The position numbers were made by a program, and so were the translations under genes. The notes under the pieces were generated by a model, which worked only from the letters and a program-made list of their open reading frames with translations, did not search any database and was not told the origin of the DNA. DNA of 21,375 nt from Gammaproteobacteria bacterium (GTDB lineage Bacteria; Pseudomonadota; Gammaproteobacteria; DSM-16500), in NCBI GenBank assembly GCA_009885665.1, contig VFKI01000193.1, forward strand, positions 1 through 21,375, written 5' to 3'. Positions 1 to 7,831 of the stretch are shown piece after piece. The number at the start of each line of letters is the position of its first letter. The stretch's first letter is position 1.

Positions 1-10
1 CGCTACCCAT

Positions 11-34
11 TACCCTAATTTATGTAGGAGATAC
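11..34 (+). repeat. Short dispersed repeat, copy 1 (variant)
   Basis: Variant of a roughly 23-bp element whose common form starts ACCCTATCTTTTGTAATAGA. Here it reads ACCCTAATTTATGTAGGAGA and closest resembles the copy at 15605-15628. It lies beyond the 3' end of the GGDEF-EAL gene. The 9-bp inverted pair GGTGAAGAT (53-61) and ATCTTCACC (93-101) also lies in this spacer, with a 31-nt loop and no T-run, so it is not called a terminator. Confidence 0.5.
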
Positions 35-111
35 AATTTATAGATACGTGAAGGTGAAGATCTTGTATAGCATATTATGGTGTTGGCCGGCAATCTTCAC
101 CCCCCCTCTTT

Positions 112-1605
112 TCACACCACCTCTAACAACTTCCGCGTCGATGCCGCGGTAAATTCTCGCGCCAGTGCCGGTGCACCGAACAGCCTACCCTGCATGATCT
201 CACAACCCATTTCTATTAATAATTTTTTCTGCCCTGGACTTGTCACACCTTCAGCAACGACACGCGCTTGCAGGGTTTTGGCCAGCGCAATGACCATACG
301 GGCAATCGCTTCACTTTCGCGATTGACGGCAATATCTTTAATAAGCGATGCATCAATGCGAAAGAAATCAATCGGCAAACGTCGCAAATTTTTCAAAGAC
401 AAACTGCCGGTACCAAAATTATTAATCGCAATTTGCACCCCCAAATGTTTCATCATGCGGATGTTTTTTTCAAGCAGCTCTATTTTGATTGGTTGTACGC
501 TATCCATTAACTCAAATATCAGACACTGCGCTTCTAAACGATAATCTTGCAACATTATCGCTAATTGTTGCACAAAATGCGCATTTTCTAATTGTTTTTG
601 CGATAATGGCAATAACACTGCGGCCGGCGAAAACCCTTGCTCACGCCACGCCAACATATGTTGGCACGCCGTGCGCGTCAACCATTCGCTAATTGTGCCA
701 ATTTTACCCGTCATCTCTGCCTCACAAAGAAAATCAGACAACATCAAGAGACCAAACTCCGTATGCTGCCACTGCAATATCGCTTTCATACAAACGATGC
801 GTTGCGTCGGTAAATGAATTTCAGGCTGATAATAAAGGCTAAATGCTTGGAATAGATCTTCACGACATAACCCCGCACCGAGCAACAGCTCACGCTTGCT
901 TTCCGTTTGCATATCTTCTCGATAAAACTGATATGTATTGCGACCCGCCATTTTAGCCTGCTGCAATGCACTATCCGCATTATGAATTAATGTTGCAGCA
1001 TCACTGCCATCTGTCGGGAAAATAGCAATACCTATGCTGGCTGTGAGGTAAATCGCTTGACCCTGTGTCTGGCAAGGTTCAGCAATCGCTACCAGCAAAC
1101 GACTCGCAATATAAGCCGCCGTTTCTGCCTTACTTAATTGCGGCAGAATAACGACAAAGCGATCCTCATCAAAACGACTTATTGTATCGACCTTACGCAC
1201 ACACTCCGCCAGACGCTGCGCGACAATTTTGAGTAATTCATTGCCAGCGGCAACGCCCATTGCATCGTTGATGACTTTAAAACGGTCGATGCTCAAATAC
1301 ATCACACCGCACGTCAGTTGATAACGCGCGCCTTGATTTAGCATCACATTCAAGCGATCTTCCAATACCCGCCGTTCCGGCAGCCCGGTAAGCGCGTCAG
1401 ACAATTCCGCTCGATCCGTCTTGTTTTGTAACCGATTTATTTCTACGCGTAATTGTTTTTGTTGAATTTCAGCACTCGCCAGCCCATTTCGAGCGATACG
1501 TAATGCCCGTTGGCTGCGCCATAAAAGGTAGAGGCTGCCACAAAGAACCGCACCCAATATGACAACACAAATAAAAAAGATAATGACGCCTCCGCCCTCT
1601 GACAC
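112..1605 (-). CDS. Membrane-anchored degenerate GGDEF-EAL protein (probable non-catalytic c-di-GMP effector)
   Basis: Single N-terminal membrane segment (about residues 6-29), a short coiled linker, then GGDEF and EAL domains in order. Both look catalytically dead. The GGDEF signature is DEDRF (residues 146-150). In the EAL domain the EAL triad is KAI, the usual DDFG metal site is NNFG, and the Lys of the KxD segment is Arg, although VVAEGV and the C-terminal QG motif remain. In the family, domains like this act as c-di-GMP or protein sensors (LapD has KVL in place of EAL). That role here is inference. Start chosen: GTG at 1605, with GGAGG five bases upstream, placing the membrane helix at the N terminus. 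An upstream ATG at 1644 has only a weak site and would add 13 residues. It is a separate gene downstream of tolA, with a repeat-filled spacer between. Confidence 0.88.
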   Translation of the reverse strand: MSEGGGVIIFFICVVILGAVLCGSLYLLWRSQRALRIARNGLASAEIQQKQLRVEINRLQNKTDRAELSDALTGLPERRVLEDRLNVMLNQGARYQLTCGVMYLSIDRFKVINDAMGVAAGNELLKIVAQRLAECVRKVDTISRFDEDRFVVILPQLSKAETAAYIASRLLVAIAEPCQTQGQAIYLTASIGIAIFPTDGSDAATLIHNADSALQQAKMAGRNTYQFYREDMQTESKRELLLGAGLCREDLFQAFSLYYQPEIHLPTQRIVCMKAILQWQHTEFGLLMLSDFLCEAEMTGKIGTISEWLTRTACQHMLAWREQGFSPAAVLLPLSQKQLENAHFVQQLAIMLQDYRLEAQCLIFELMDSVQPIKIELLEKNIRMMKHLGVQIAINNFGTGSLSLKNLRRLPIDFFRIDASLIKDIAVNRESEAIARMVIALAKTLQARVVAEGVTSPGQKKLLIEMGCEIMQGRLFGAPALAREFTAASTRKLLEVV

Positions 1606-1651
1606 ACTGACCTCCGTTTTCAGTTGACATATTCGAACCGACATCTACTAC

Positions 1652-1744
1652 ATCTCATGCAGTTTGCCGCTAGCTCAGCCCCCCCGACCCTATCTTTTAT
1701 CTCATGCAGTTTGCCGCAGGCTCAGCCCCCCGACCCTATCTTTT
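1652..1744. repeat. Tandem duplication of a 46-47 bp unit
   Basis: Two consecutive units, 1652-1698 and 1699-1744, both run from ATCTCATGCAGTTTGCCGC through a C-run to GACCCTATCTTTT. They differ by about two substitutions and one C in the homopolymer, so the duplication is recent or maintained. Each unit ends with the first half of the short dispersed repeat. The core CTGCATGAGAT recurs inverted at about 15538-15548. It lies between tolA and the GGDEF-EAL gene. Confidence 0.85.
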
Positions 1745-1755
1745 ATAATAGATAC
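1733..1755 (+). repeat. Short dispersed repeat, copy 2
   Basis: Reads ACCCTATCTTTTATAATAGA then TAC, one base different from the common form over the first 20 bases. Its first half belongs to the second unit of the tandem duplication. An inverted half-copy, CATCTACTACA, lies at about 1642-1652, so the duplication is nested in an inverted pair. Confidence 0.7.
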
Positions 1756-1841
1756 ATTTTTTCACTATAACTGAAATGATGACTAGCAGTCCATCGATAG
1801 CTTCTGCGAGGTAACTGCTCTACGAGTGACCACGCATACGC

Positions 1842-2666
1842 CTAAGCTGTCGTCACATCCTCTGGGCGCACTTTCAAAACAAATTGCCGGAAGGGTTCAA
1901 ATTCTGCCGCATCGCTCGGCACTGGTAAAGGTGAAGAACGCAACACCGCGACGCGCGCCGAGCGATCCAGCGCTGCATCACCACTACTTTTACTGATTTC
2001 CACATCCAATACCGTGCCACCCGGCGCCAAATGAATCAATAATTCTGCTGACAGTGTTTTATCCGCCATGCCTGGCACATACCAATTCTGGCCTATCGTT
2101 TGCAAAATGAGCGCACGGTAATGATCCACAACACCCGCCAATTTACGCGCCTGTAATGCATTCAATCGCGCACCCGCTGCAGCCAATTGATGTTGCAACG
2201 CTTTAGCGTTCATTTGCCGTAATTGTCGTGCAAATTGCGCTGCCAATTTCTTTTGTTTTGCCTGTTTTTCTTTTTGCAAGGTTTTTTGTTGTTTGCGTAA
2301 TTCAGCTAGCAATTGGCGTTTATTGATCAGCGGTTTTTTGGGTGCCAATGATATCGCCGTTTTTTTAACCACCGGCGGTGACGTTTTGATCACCGGAATC
2401 ACGCGCGGCGGCGGGGCGCTCGCAGGCTTTATGATGGGCTGCGGCGGCGTTATTTTATGTGGCTTAGCCACCGCAGCAGGATGCGGCATCGATAAAGCAG
2501 CCAATACCACGGCATGAATAATCTGTTCTTTACTCTCCCCTTTTTCCGCCACAATCGGCGGCGATGAAAAAACCAAATTACCCAACAGCAGCGCCAATAC
2601 CAGCGCATGCAATAATAAAGACAGCAAGAAATAGCGCATGTCTTTTACCGCCTTTACCGCTTCCAT
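1842..2666 (-). CDS. tolA: TolA, periplasm-spanning protein of the Tol-Pal system
   Basis: TolA links the inner-membrane TolQR motor to outer-membrane and periplasmic partners, supporting outer-membrane constriction at division. The 274 residues show a membrane anchor (11-34), a Pro-rich stretch (62-100), a Lys/Gln/Ala-rich helical domain II (about 113-176) and a C-terminal domain III (about 179-270) with the typical VxxYxxxI...NW..P start. Domain II is far shorter than in E. coli TolA, where it exceeds 200 residues. The ATG overlaps the tolR stop by one base (TAATG), indicating translational coupling. tolB and pal do not follow. The next gene downstream is unrelated, so these partners must lie elsewhere or be missing. 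The identity rests on context as much as sequence, because TolA diverges quickly. A TonB-like protein is the alternative. Confidence 0.9.
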   Translation of the reverse strand: MEAVKAVKDMRYFLLSLLLHALVLALLLGNLVFSSPPIVAEKGESKEQIIHAVVLAALSMPHPAAVAKPHKITPPQPIIKPASAPPPRVIPVIKTSPPVVKKTAISLAPKKPLINKRQLLAELRKQQKTLQKEKQAKQKKLAAQFARQLRQMNAKALQHQLAAAGARLNALQARKLAGVVDHYRALILQTIGQNWYVPGMADKTLSAELLIHLAPGGTVLDVEISKSSGDAALDRSARVAVLRSSPLPVPSDAAEFEPFRQFVLKVRPEDVTTA

Positions 2667-3136
2667 TAGCCGGCCTGCTGCAAGCCAGCATCCGCGGGCT
2701 GCGTGACCAGCCCAACATTTTGCGCGCCGGCATGTTGTAAAATTTCCATCGCTGCCATCACTTGACCATAATTCGCATTTTTATCACCGCGCACCAACAC
2801 CGGACGCCTATCTGTATTTTGCGCATCCGTGGTAAGTTCGGTGCTAACCAAATCAGTCAACACGCGCGCAGTTATCGGTTCGTGCGGCTTGCTCGCAATA
2901 TTTAAATAATATTGACCTTGCGCATCTACCGTCACAATCAATGGCGTACGCGCATCATGCGGAATAGCTTGCGTCGTTGTTTGTGGTAATTCGACTTTCA
3001 CGCCTTGGGTCAGTAACGGCGTGGTAATCATAAAAATCACGAGCAACACTAACATCACATCAATAAACGGTACCAAATTAATTTCAGCCATCGGTCGATG
3101 CGAACGCTGAGAAAAAGCAAAACGAGAATAATGCAT
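2666..3136 (-). CDS. tolR: TolR, inner-membrane subunit of the Tol motor
   Basis: ExbD/TolR family, 156 residues. There is a short cytoplasmic N terminus, one membrane helix (about 21-42) carrying the proton-conducting Asp26 in NLVPFIDVMLVLLVIFM, and a periplasmic domain. TolR works with TolQ to convert proton-motive force into movement of TolA. The start is clear: GGAGG sits seven bases upstream of ATG and overlaps the tolQ stop codon (TAGGAGG), with 11 bases between the genes. The stop overlaps the tolA start. ExbD is the paralogous alternative, but the tolQ-tolR-tolA order settles the name. Confidence 0.95.
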   Translation of the reverse strand: MHYSRFAFSQRSHRPMAEINLVPFIDVMLVLLVIFMITTPLLTQGVKVELPQTTTQAIPHDARTPLIVTVDAQGQYYLNIASKPHEPITARVLTDLVSTELTTDAQNTDRRPVLVRGDKNANYGQVMAAMEILQHAGAQNVGLVTQPADAGLQQAG

Positions 3137-3147
3137 AGCCCTACCTC

Positions 3148-3837
3148 CTATGCCGTAACAGCCGTACGCATCGTTGCTTGACGAAACAAGATATTCAAAA
3201 ATGCTTCTTGAAACACGTCACAGCGATTTTGTAAGCGACTGACATCATGGGTAAAGCGATTATACGCGACCACTGCCGGAATCGCCGCAAACAAACCCAT
3301 CGCCGTGGCAATCAAGGCTTCAGCAATGCCAGGCGCCACCATCGCAATCGTCGCTTGCTGCACATGCGCCAGCGTACGAAAAGTCAACATGATGCCGCAC
3401 ACCGTACCAAAAATTCCCACAAATGGCGCAGCCGAACCAACCGTCGCTAAAAATGGCATCCGCTGCTCAAGACGCTCTTGTTCGCGTAACCGCACAACAT
3501 ACATAGCGCGCTGCGTACTGGCGAGGGCAGCTTCAGGATCCACGCCTTCTTTATGCAAACGCTGAAATTCGCGAAAACCCGCTTGAAAAACGGCTTCTGT
3601 ACCCTGCGAATGTTTGTTGCGCTTAACACTTTCTGAATAAAGCGTCCCTAAATCTCCACCCGCCCAAAATTTTTGCTCAAATTGAGCGGCATGGCGACGT
3701 GCAAATTTTAAAGTGGCAATATGCTGGAAAATATACGTCCACGAAACCAGAGACGCCAACGCCAACAACAGCATGACGATTTTAACGACTATGCCTGCTT
3801 CAAGAAAATAAGACCAAATGGAAATATCCATTGACAT
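3148..3837 (-). CDS. tolQ: TolQ, proton-channel subunit of the Tol motor
   Basis: MotA/TolQ/ExbB family. From the chosen start it has 229 residues, matching E. coli TolQ (230). It has three membrane helices (about 15-37, 129-152, 167-191), and the signature segments GIFGTVCGIM and MVAPGIAEALIATAMGLFAAIP carry the polar residues lining the proton path. Start chosen: ATG at 3837, giving MSMDISIWSYFLEAG, which aligns with E. coli MTDMNILDLFLKAS. AGGGGA lies seven bases upstream. A longer frame to 3900 would overlap ruvB and encode the dispersed repeat, so it is rejected. It follows ruvB by 49 bases. ybgC, which often precedes tolQ, is absent. Confidence 0.95.
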   Translation of the reverse strand: MSMDISIWSYFLEAGIVVKIVMLLLALASLVSWTYIFQHIATLKFARRHAAQFEQKFWAGGDLGTLYSESVKRNKHSQGTEAVFQAGFREFQRLHKEGVDPEAALASTQRAMYVVRLREQERLEQRMPFLATVGSAAPFVGIFGTVCGIMLTFRTLAHVQQATIAMVAPGIAEALIATAMGLFAAIPAVVAYNRFTHDVSRLQNRCDVFQEAFLNILFRQATMRTAVTA

Positions 3838-3849
3838 ACTCAGTTCCCC

Positions 3850-3872
3850 TACCCTATCTTTTGTAATAGATA
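3850..3872 (+). repeat. Short dispersed repeat, copy 3, in the ruvB-tolQ gap
   Basis: Exact common form ACCCTATCTTTTGTAATAGA (3851-3870), followed by TA and an A-run. It fills most of the 49-base ruvB-tolQ spacer. Read on the minus strand, its end supplies GGGTAGGGGA, the ribosome-binding region of tolQ. Confidence 0.85.
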
Positions 3873-3886
3873 AAAAAAAACAACGC

Positions 3887-4909
3887 CTATTCAATCGCAA
3901 AATGTTTTGGTATCGCTAAGCCTAAGTATGTCCACGTTTGTCGCGTCGCCATTCGGCCACGCGCAGTGCGTATCATAAACCCTTGTTGAATCAAGTACGG
4001 CTCAATCACGTCCTCTATGGTGCCTCGCTCTTCACTGATCGAAGCCGCCAGACTATCAACACCCACCGGCCCGCCACCAAATCGCTCCACCAACGCCCAT
4101 AATAATTTACGATCCATTACATCAAAACCATATTGGTCGACATCCAGCATCGTCAGCGCAGCTTGCACGACATCACGCGTAATCTGGCCATTCGCACGCA
4201 CTTGCGCATAATCACGCACGCGGCGCAATAAACGATTCGCAATCCGTGGCGTTCCCCGCGCACGGCGCGCAATTTCTGTCGCACCCCCGGCATCAATCGT
4301 AACGCCTGACAAATTGGCCGAGCGCACCACAATTTGCGATAAATCAGCTAACGCATAAAATTCGAGTCGTTGTACTATACCAAAACGATCACGCAAAGGG
4401 GATGTCAATAACCCCGCGCGCGTCGTCGCGCCCACTAACGTAAAGGGCGGTAATTCTAATTTGATCGAGCGCGCTGCCGGCCCCTCGCCTATCATAATAT
4501 CTAATTGGTAATCTTCCATAGCGGGATATAATACTTCTTCAACCACTGGGCTTAAACGATGAATTTCATCGATAAATAAAACATCACGCGGCTGTAAATT
4601 GGTGAGCAATGCCGCAACATCACCAGGCTTTTCCAATACGGGGCCTGAGGTTTGGCGCAAGCTAACGCCCATTTCATGCGCAATAATATGTGCGAGCGTG
4701 GTCTTGCCGAGCCCCGGCGGACCAAAAATCAATACATGATCGAGCGCATCACGCCGCGCGCGCGCCGCTTCAATAAAAATTGTCATTTGTTCACGCACGG
4801 TGGGCTGACCGGTATAATCTGCTAATTTAACCGGGCGCAGCGCACGATCTAGCGAATCAGGCGGCGTTTCAATCCCGACCACCAATCTTTCACTCTGATC
4901 GACTGTCAT
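3887..4909 (-). CDS. ruvB: RuvB, Holliday junction branch-migration ATPase
   Basis: Hexameric AAA+ motor that drives branch migration of Holliday junctions with RuvA. It has 340 residues, the usual length. Visible motifs are Walker A GPPGLGKT (63-70), Walker B LFIDEIHRL with Asp114-Glu115, sensor GATTRAG (160-166) and the arginine-finger segment SPLRDRFG. A winged-helix C-terminal domain follows, containing the family segment EERGTIEDVIEPYLIQQGF. The ATG lies in a 4-base ATGA overlap with the ruvA stop, so the two are translationally coupled. Confidence 0.98.
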   Translation of the reverse strand: MTVDQSERLVVGIETPPDSLDRALRPVKLADYTGQPTVREQMTIFIEAARARRDALDHVLIFGPPGLGKTTLAHIIAHEMGVSLRQTSGPVLEKPGDVAALLTNLQPRDVLFIDEIHRLSPVVEEVLYPAMEDYQLDIMIGEGPAARSIKLELPPFTLVGATTRAGLLTSPLRDRFGIVQRLEFYALADLSQIVVRSANLSGVTIDAGGATEIARRARGTPRIANRLLRRVRDYAQVRANGQITRDVVQAALTMLDVDQYGFDVMDRKLLWALVERFGGGPVGVDSLAASISEERGTIEDVIEPYLIQQGFMIRTARGRMATRQTWTYLGLAIPKHFAIE

Positions 4910-5502
4910 GTCACACCTTCTTGTAAGGCTTGGCGAATCAAGGCTTCACTACTGGCTTGACCATCGTCAAGTCGCGACACAGTACGACTGGCTTGTTGCG
5001 ATTTATAGCCAAGCGCAACTAACGCAGCAACAGCTTCATCCACGCGGCTATTGCGCGTCGATGTAGCAGCATTAACGGGATGCAATGCCACACCTGACCA
5101 ATCTTTGAGACGATCACGCATTTCAATCAGTAAACGATCAGCCGTTTTGCGACCAACACCGGGAAGTGACACAAGGGCCTCGATATCGTTGCTATTAACA
5201 CAACGCACGAATTCATCTGGGTTCATGCTGGATAAAATGGTGAGTGCGAGCCTTGGCCCCACCCCATTGACTTTTAACAATATACGAAATAATTGGCGCT
5301 CAGCGCGTGAATAAAAACCATATAAATGATGCGCATCTTCGCGGATAATGAGATGCGTGTGCAAGGTAAGCGCTTGGCCGATTTCCGGCAAATGATAAAA
5401 AGTTCCCATAGGCGCATCGATTTCATACGCAACGCCTTGCACATCCAACAACAAACTAGGAGGTTGTTTTTCGAGTAAAATACCGCATAATTGTCCGATC
5501 AT
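4906..5502 (-). CDS. ruvA: RuvA, Holliday junction binding protein
   Basis: Tetrameric protein that holds the four-way junction and loads RuvB. It has 198 residues. The N-terminal OB fold begins MIGQLCGILLEKQPPSLLLD. Two helix-hairpin-helix motifs follow, around VNGVGPRLAL and LPGVGRKTADRLL. The C-terminal domain VDEAVAALVALGYK contacts RuvB. AAGG lies eight bases upstream of the ATG. It is first in a minus-strand operon with ruvB and tolQRA. No ruvC lies upstream: the neighbour is a divergent L,D-transpeptidase gene. I see no clear LexA-type box (CTGT-N8-ACAG) upstream. Confidence 0.97.
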   Translation of the reverse strand: MIGQLCGILLEKQPPSLLLDVQGVAYEIDAPMGTFYHLPEIGQALTLHTHLIIREDAHHLYGFYSRAERQLFRILLKVNGVGPRLALTILSSMNPDEFVRCVNSNDIEALVSLPGVGRKTADRLLIEMRDRLKDWSGVALHPVNAATSTRNSRVDEAVAALVALGYKSQQASRTVSRLDDGQASSEALIRQALQEGVT

Positions 5503-5578
5503 GGAAAATGCCTTGAGAATTTTCTATAGCTGACGCCCCTGCCAGAAGTCTATCATTAAGCCATCCTTTTCACCAAGC

Positions 5579-5605
5579 GCATTCAAGAAGTGCATTCAAG
5601 AATGC
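5579..5605. repeat. Small 13-bp tandem repeat
   Basis: GCATTCAAGAAGT is followed directly by GCATTCAAGAATG, then a degenerate third unit GTGCACTGAAGAACG. It abuts the half-element at 5623 and replaces the left half seen in other copies. It lies in the 227-base divergent spacer between ruvA and the transpeptidase gene. Confidence 0.6.
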
Positions 5606-5622
5606 GTGCACTGAAGAACGAC

Positions 5623-5685
5623 TGAGCATTTAAAACGCAGCTTCAACGCGGCGTCCTCAAAAAAGACAAAGGTGCGGGATGTCAG
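5623..5685 (+). repeat. MITE-like element, right half only (copy C)
   Basis: This 63-base stretch aligns without gaps to 14095-14157. It begins TGAGCATTTAAAACGC, the right arm of the element's palindrome, and ends with the 27-base terminal repeat (5659-5685), which carries two G-to-A differences from the copy at 21245. The left half is missing. The remnant ends just upstream of the transpeptidase promoter, so it may form part of that promoter. Confidence 0.8.
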
Positions 5686-5693
5686 ATTTAAGG

Positions 5694-5723
5694 TATAATA
5701 CTCAAATATAATATAAGCAAGGA
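5694..5723 (+). promoter_or_regulatory. Promoter -10 and ribosome-binding site of the transpeptidase gene
   Basis: Perfect -10 hexamer TATAAT at 5694-5699. No good -35 is visible at 16-18 bases upstream, where the sequence is the terminal repeat of the MITE-like remnant. AAGGA at 5719-5723 lies six bases before the ATG. This implies a transcript starting at about 5706 with a short leader. Confidence 0.5.
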
Positions 5724-5729
5724 CAGTTT

Positions 5730-6359
5730 ATGCAAACCCTAATTCATTACAAACACCTTCTCTACTCGTCACTGTTTATGCTCGCTATCACGTCATTGAC
5801 GGGTTGCGATACGTCTCTCAGCCAGCCGCCGCTTACCATTACGCCACCCGTACCCGCTTATTATAATAACTCGGGACTCCCGCTCTACCGTGGCCAAGCG
5901 CCCTACTCTGCCGCATTCAATGATGAAAAATATGCTGCACGCATGCCGATCCGTATTGCGCCGCAAAGCCAAAAAATCATCATTGTTGATCCGCGCTTGC
6001 ATGCATGGGGGGCGTATGATAGCAATGGCATGCGCGTAGGCGGCGGCATCGCAACAGCAGGCGCCGATTATTGCCCAGATGAAGGGCGCGCTTGCCGTAC
6101 CAGCGTTGGGACTTTCCGAATTTATTCTCTAGGGAATGCAGATTGTGTTTCACGCAGCTATCCCATTGGCGAAGGCGGCGCATTAATGCCGTATTGTATG
6201 TTTTTCCACCAGGGTCAATCTTTGCATGGCTCACCAGATCAAATAATGTCAGATGCCAACATCAGTCACGGTTGCGTGCATATGCGTATTCCTGATGTGG
6301 CATGGCTACGCTATCACTTTGCGCAGATTGGCACGAAAGTGGTAATTATGCCGTATTGA
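5730..6359 (+). CDS. L,D-transpeptidase (YkuD fold) lipoprotein
   Basis: Probable periplasmic peptidoglycan enzyme forming 3-3 cross-links or anchoring proteins to the wall. The 209 residues start with a lipoprotein signal ending in the lipobox LTGC (Cys26). The mature protein begins Cys-Asp, and Asp at +2 is an inner-membrane retention signal in E. coli. The YkuD domain spans about residues 81-207. Its catalytic signature is HGSP (His166) followed by ISHGCVHM, with His180 and nucleophile Cys182. The family consensus is SHGC-[IVA]-R-[LM], and here the Arg is His184. Four further Cys residues lie at about 114-155. It is monocistronic with its own -10, divergent from ruvA and convergent with recX, whose 3' end it overlaps by 14 bases. 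Legionella EnhA-type proteins have this architecture, but that comparison is from memory. Confidence 0.9.
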   Translation: MQTLIHYKHLLYSSLFMLAITSLTGCDTSLSQPPLTITPPVPAYYNNSGLPLYRGQAPYSAAFNDEKYAARMPIRIAPQSQKIIIVDPRLHAWGAYDSNGMRVGGGIATAGADYCPDEGRACRTSVGTFRIYSLGNADCVSRSYPIGEGGALMPYCMFFHQGQSLHGSPDQIMSDANISHGCVHMRIPDVAWLRYHFAQIGTKVVIMPY

Positions 6360-6834
6360 ATGACTTTTCAATCTGTTCGCTGGTAAAACCACGGCCATGT
6401 AAAAAACGCATATATTTTGCGCGCGCCTGAAAGTCGCCTGGTATTTTTCCACGCAATTTTTTTTGCAATACCGCTGCTGCCAGATCAAACCAACTGACAT
6501 CATTGGTTGATAAGTAACGATCAATGATACTGTCAGCCACGCCGCGCTCGACTAATTCCAATTTTATGCGTACGGGTCCAAAGCCACGATTGCGACGATA
6601 ATGAATATAGTTTTCAACAAAACGCGTCGTCGATAATACATTTTCTTGGCTGAGTTGCGTCAGCACCGCTTGAATATCCTCAGGCGAAAAATCTTTATTG
6701 GCTAATTTACGCTGCAATTCTTTAGGCGCGTGCTCGCGCCGCGCTAAATAATTTAACGCGGCGCTTCGACATAAATCAATCGGGGCGACTGGCTTATTAC
6801 TCAACGGCCTCAGCTTCCGCTTCGTTGGGCGCAC
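6346..6834 (-). CDS. recX: RecX, regulator of RecA
   Basis: RecX binds RecA filaments and limits their extension and activity. The 162 residues match the family (E. coli 166), and the three-helix repeats can be read, for example ALNYLARREHAPKELQRKL and NYIHYRRNRGFGPVRIKLEL. It directly follows recA. The start is uncertain. GTG at 6834 gives a 38-base overlap with recA and has only a weak GGCGG upstream. TTG at 6804 is an alternative that would make the start almost coincide with the recA stop. Its 3' end overlaps the convergent transpeptidase gene by 14 bases, leaving no room for a separate terminator. Confidence 0.93.
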   Translation of the reverse strand: MRPTKRKLRPLSNKPVAPIDLCRSAALNYLARREHAPKELQRKLANKDFSPEDIQAVLTQLSQENVLSTTRFVENYIHYRRNRGFGPVRIKLELVERGVADSIIDRYLSTNDVSWFDLAAAVLQKKLRGKIPGDFQARAKYMRFLHGRGFTSEQIEKSFNTA

Positions 6835-7831
6835 CCGCCGGCGTTGTCAATAATTTAGCACGCAACGCTTGCTCAATTTCAGCGGCAATTTCAGGATGTT
6901 CTTTTAAGAACGTGCGCGCATTGTCTTTACCTTGACCGACGCGCTGACCTTTATAACTAAACCATGCGCCCGATTTGTCGACTAGATTATGCAATACGCC
7001 CAGCTCAACAATCTCACCTTCACGCGAAATTCCTTCATTATACAAGATATCGAAGGTTGCCTGACGAAACGGCGGTGCCACTTTGTTCTTGACGACTTTG
7101 ACGCGCGTTTCACTGCCGACAATTTCATCACCGCTTTTGATATTGCCAGTACGGCGAATATCTAGACGCACAGAGGCATAAAACTTCAGCGCATTACCGC
7201 CCGTGGTTGTTTCTGGATTGCCAAACATCACGCCAATCTTCATACGGATTTGATTGATAAAAATAACAAGCGTATTAGAACGCTTGATGTTAGCCGTCAA
7301 TTTACGCAACGCTTGCGACATGAGACGCGCTTGCAAGCCCATATGTTGATCACCCATTTCACCTTCAATTTCCGCTTTGGGTGTTAGTGCGGCGACTGAA
7401 TCGATCACCACAATATCCACACCACCAGAACGCACCAACATATCGGTAATTTCCAGCGCTTGTTCGCCGGTATCGGGTTGCGATACTAATAACTCATCCA
7501 CATTCACGCCGAGCTTGGCAGCATAAGCGGGATCTAATGCATGCTCTGCATCGACGAATGCGGCTGTACCGCCTATTTTTTGGCATGCCGCAATGACTTG
7601 CAGTGTCAATGTGGTTTTACCAGAAGATTCTGGGCCATAAATTTCAACGATGCGGCCGCGCGGCAAACCCCCTACGCCCAACGCAATATCAAGTGCCAGT
7701 GAGCCCGTGGATACGACTTGAATATCGCGTACGACATTGCTGTCACCCATCCGCATGACCGAGCCTTTACCAAATTGGCGGTCGATTTGTGATAACGCGG
7801 CATCAAGTGCTTTACGTCTGTTTTCATCCAT
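6797..7831 (-). CDS. recA: RecA recombinase
   Basis: DNA strand-exchange ATPase and co-protease of the SOS response. It has 344 residues. Visible motifs are Walker A GPESSGKTT (66-74), Walker B VVIDSVAAL with Asp144, the catalytic region FVDAEHALDP, and the DNA-binding loop around FGNPETTTGGNALKFYASVR. The C-terminal tail is acidic (NEAEAEAVE), as usual. The ATG is preceded by AGGTAGGTAATA and lies inside the last codons of pncC, an 8-base overlap, so recA is translated from a pncC-recA-recX transcript or from a promoter inside pncC. No canonical LexA box was seen between 7832 and 8392. Confidence 0.99.
   Translation of the reverse strand: MDENRRKALDAALSQIDRQFGKGSVMRMGDSNVVRDIQVVSTGSLALDIALGVGGLPRGRIVEIYGPESSGKTTLTLQVIAACQKIGGTAAFVDAEHALDPAYAAKLGVNVDELLVSQPDTGEQALEITDMLVRSGGVDIVVIDSVAALTPKAEIEGEMGDQHMGLQARLMSQALRKLTANIKRSNTLVIFINQIRMKIGVMFGNPETTTGGNALKFYASVRLDIRRTGNIKSGDEIVGSETRVKVVKNKVAPPFRQATFDILYNEGISREGEIVELGVLHNLVDKSGAWFSYKGQRVGQGKDNARTFLKEHPEIAAEIEQALRAKLLTTPAGAPNEAEAEAVE

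Noticed and set aside
77..544. 155-codon plus-strand frame opposite the GGDEF-EAL gene
   Set aside because: Shadow of a well-supported gene on the other strand, with composition and motifs unlike any protein family.
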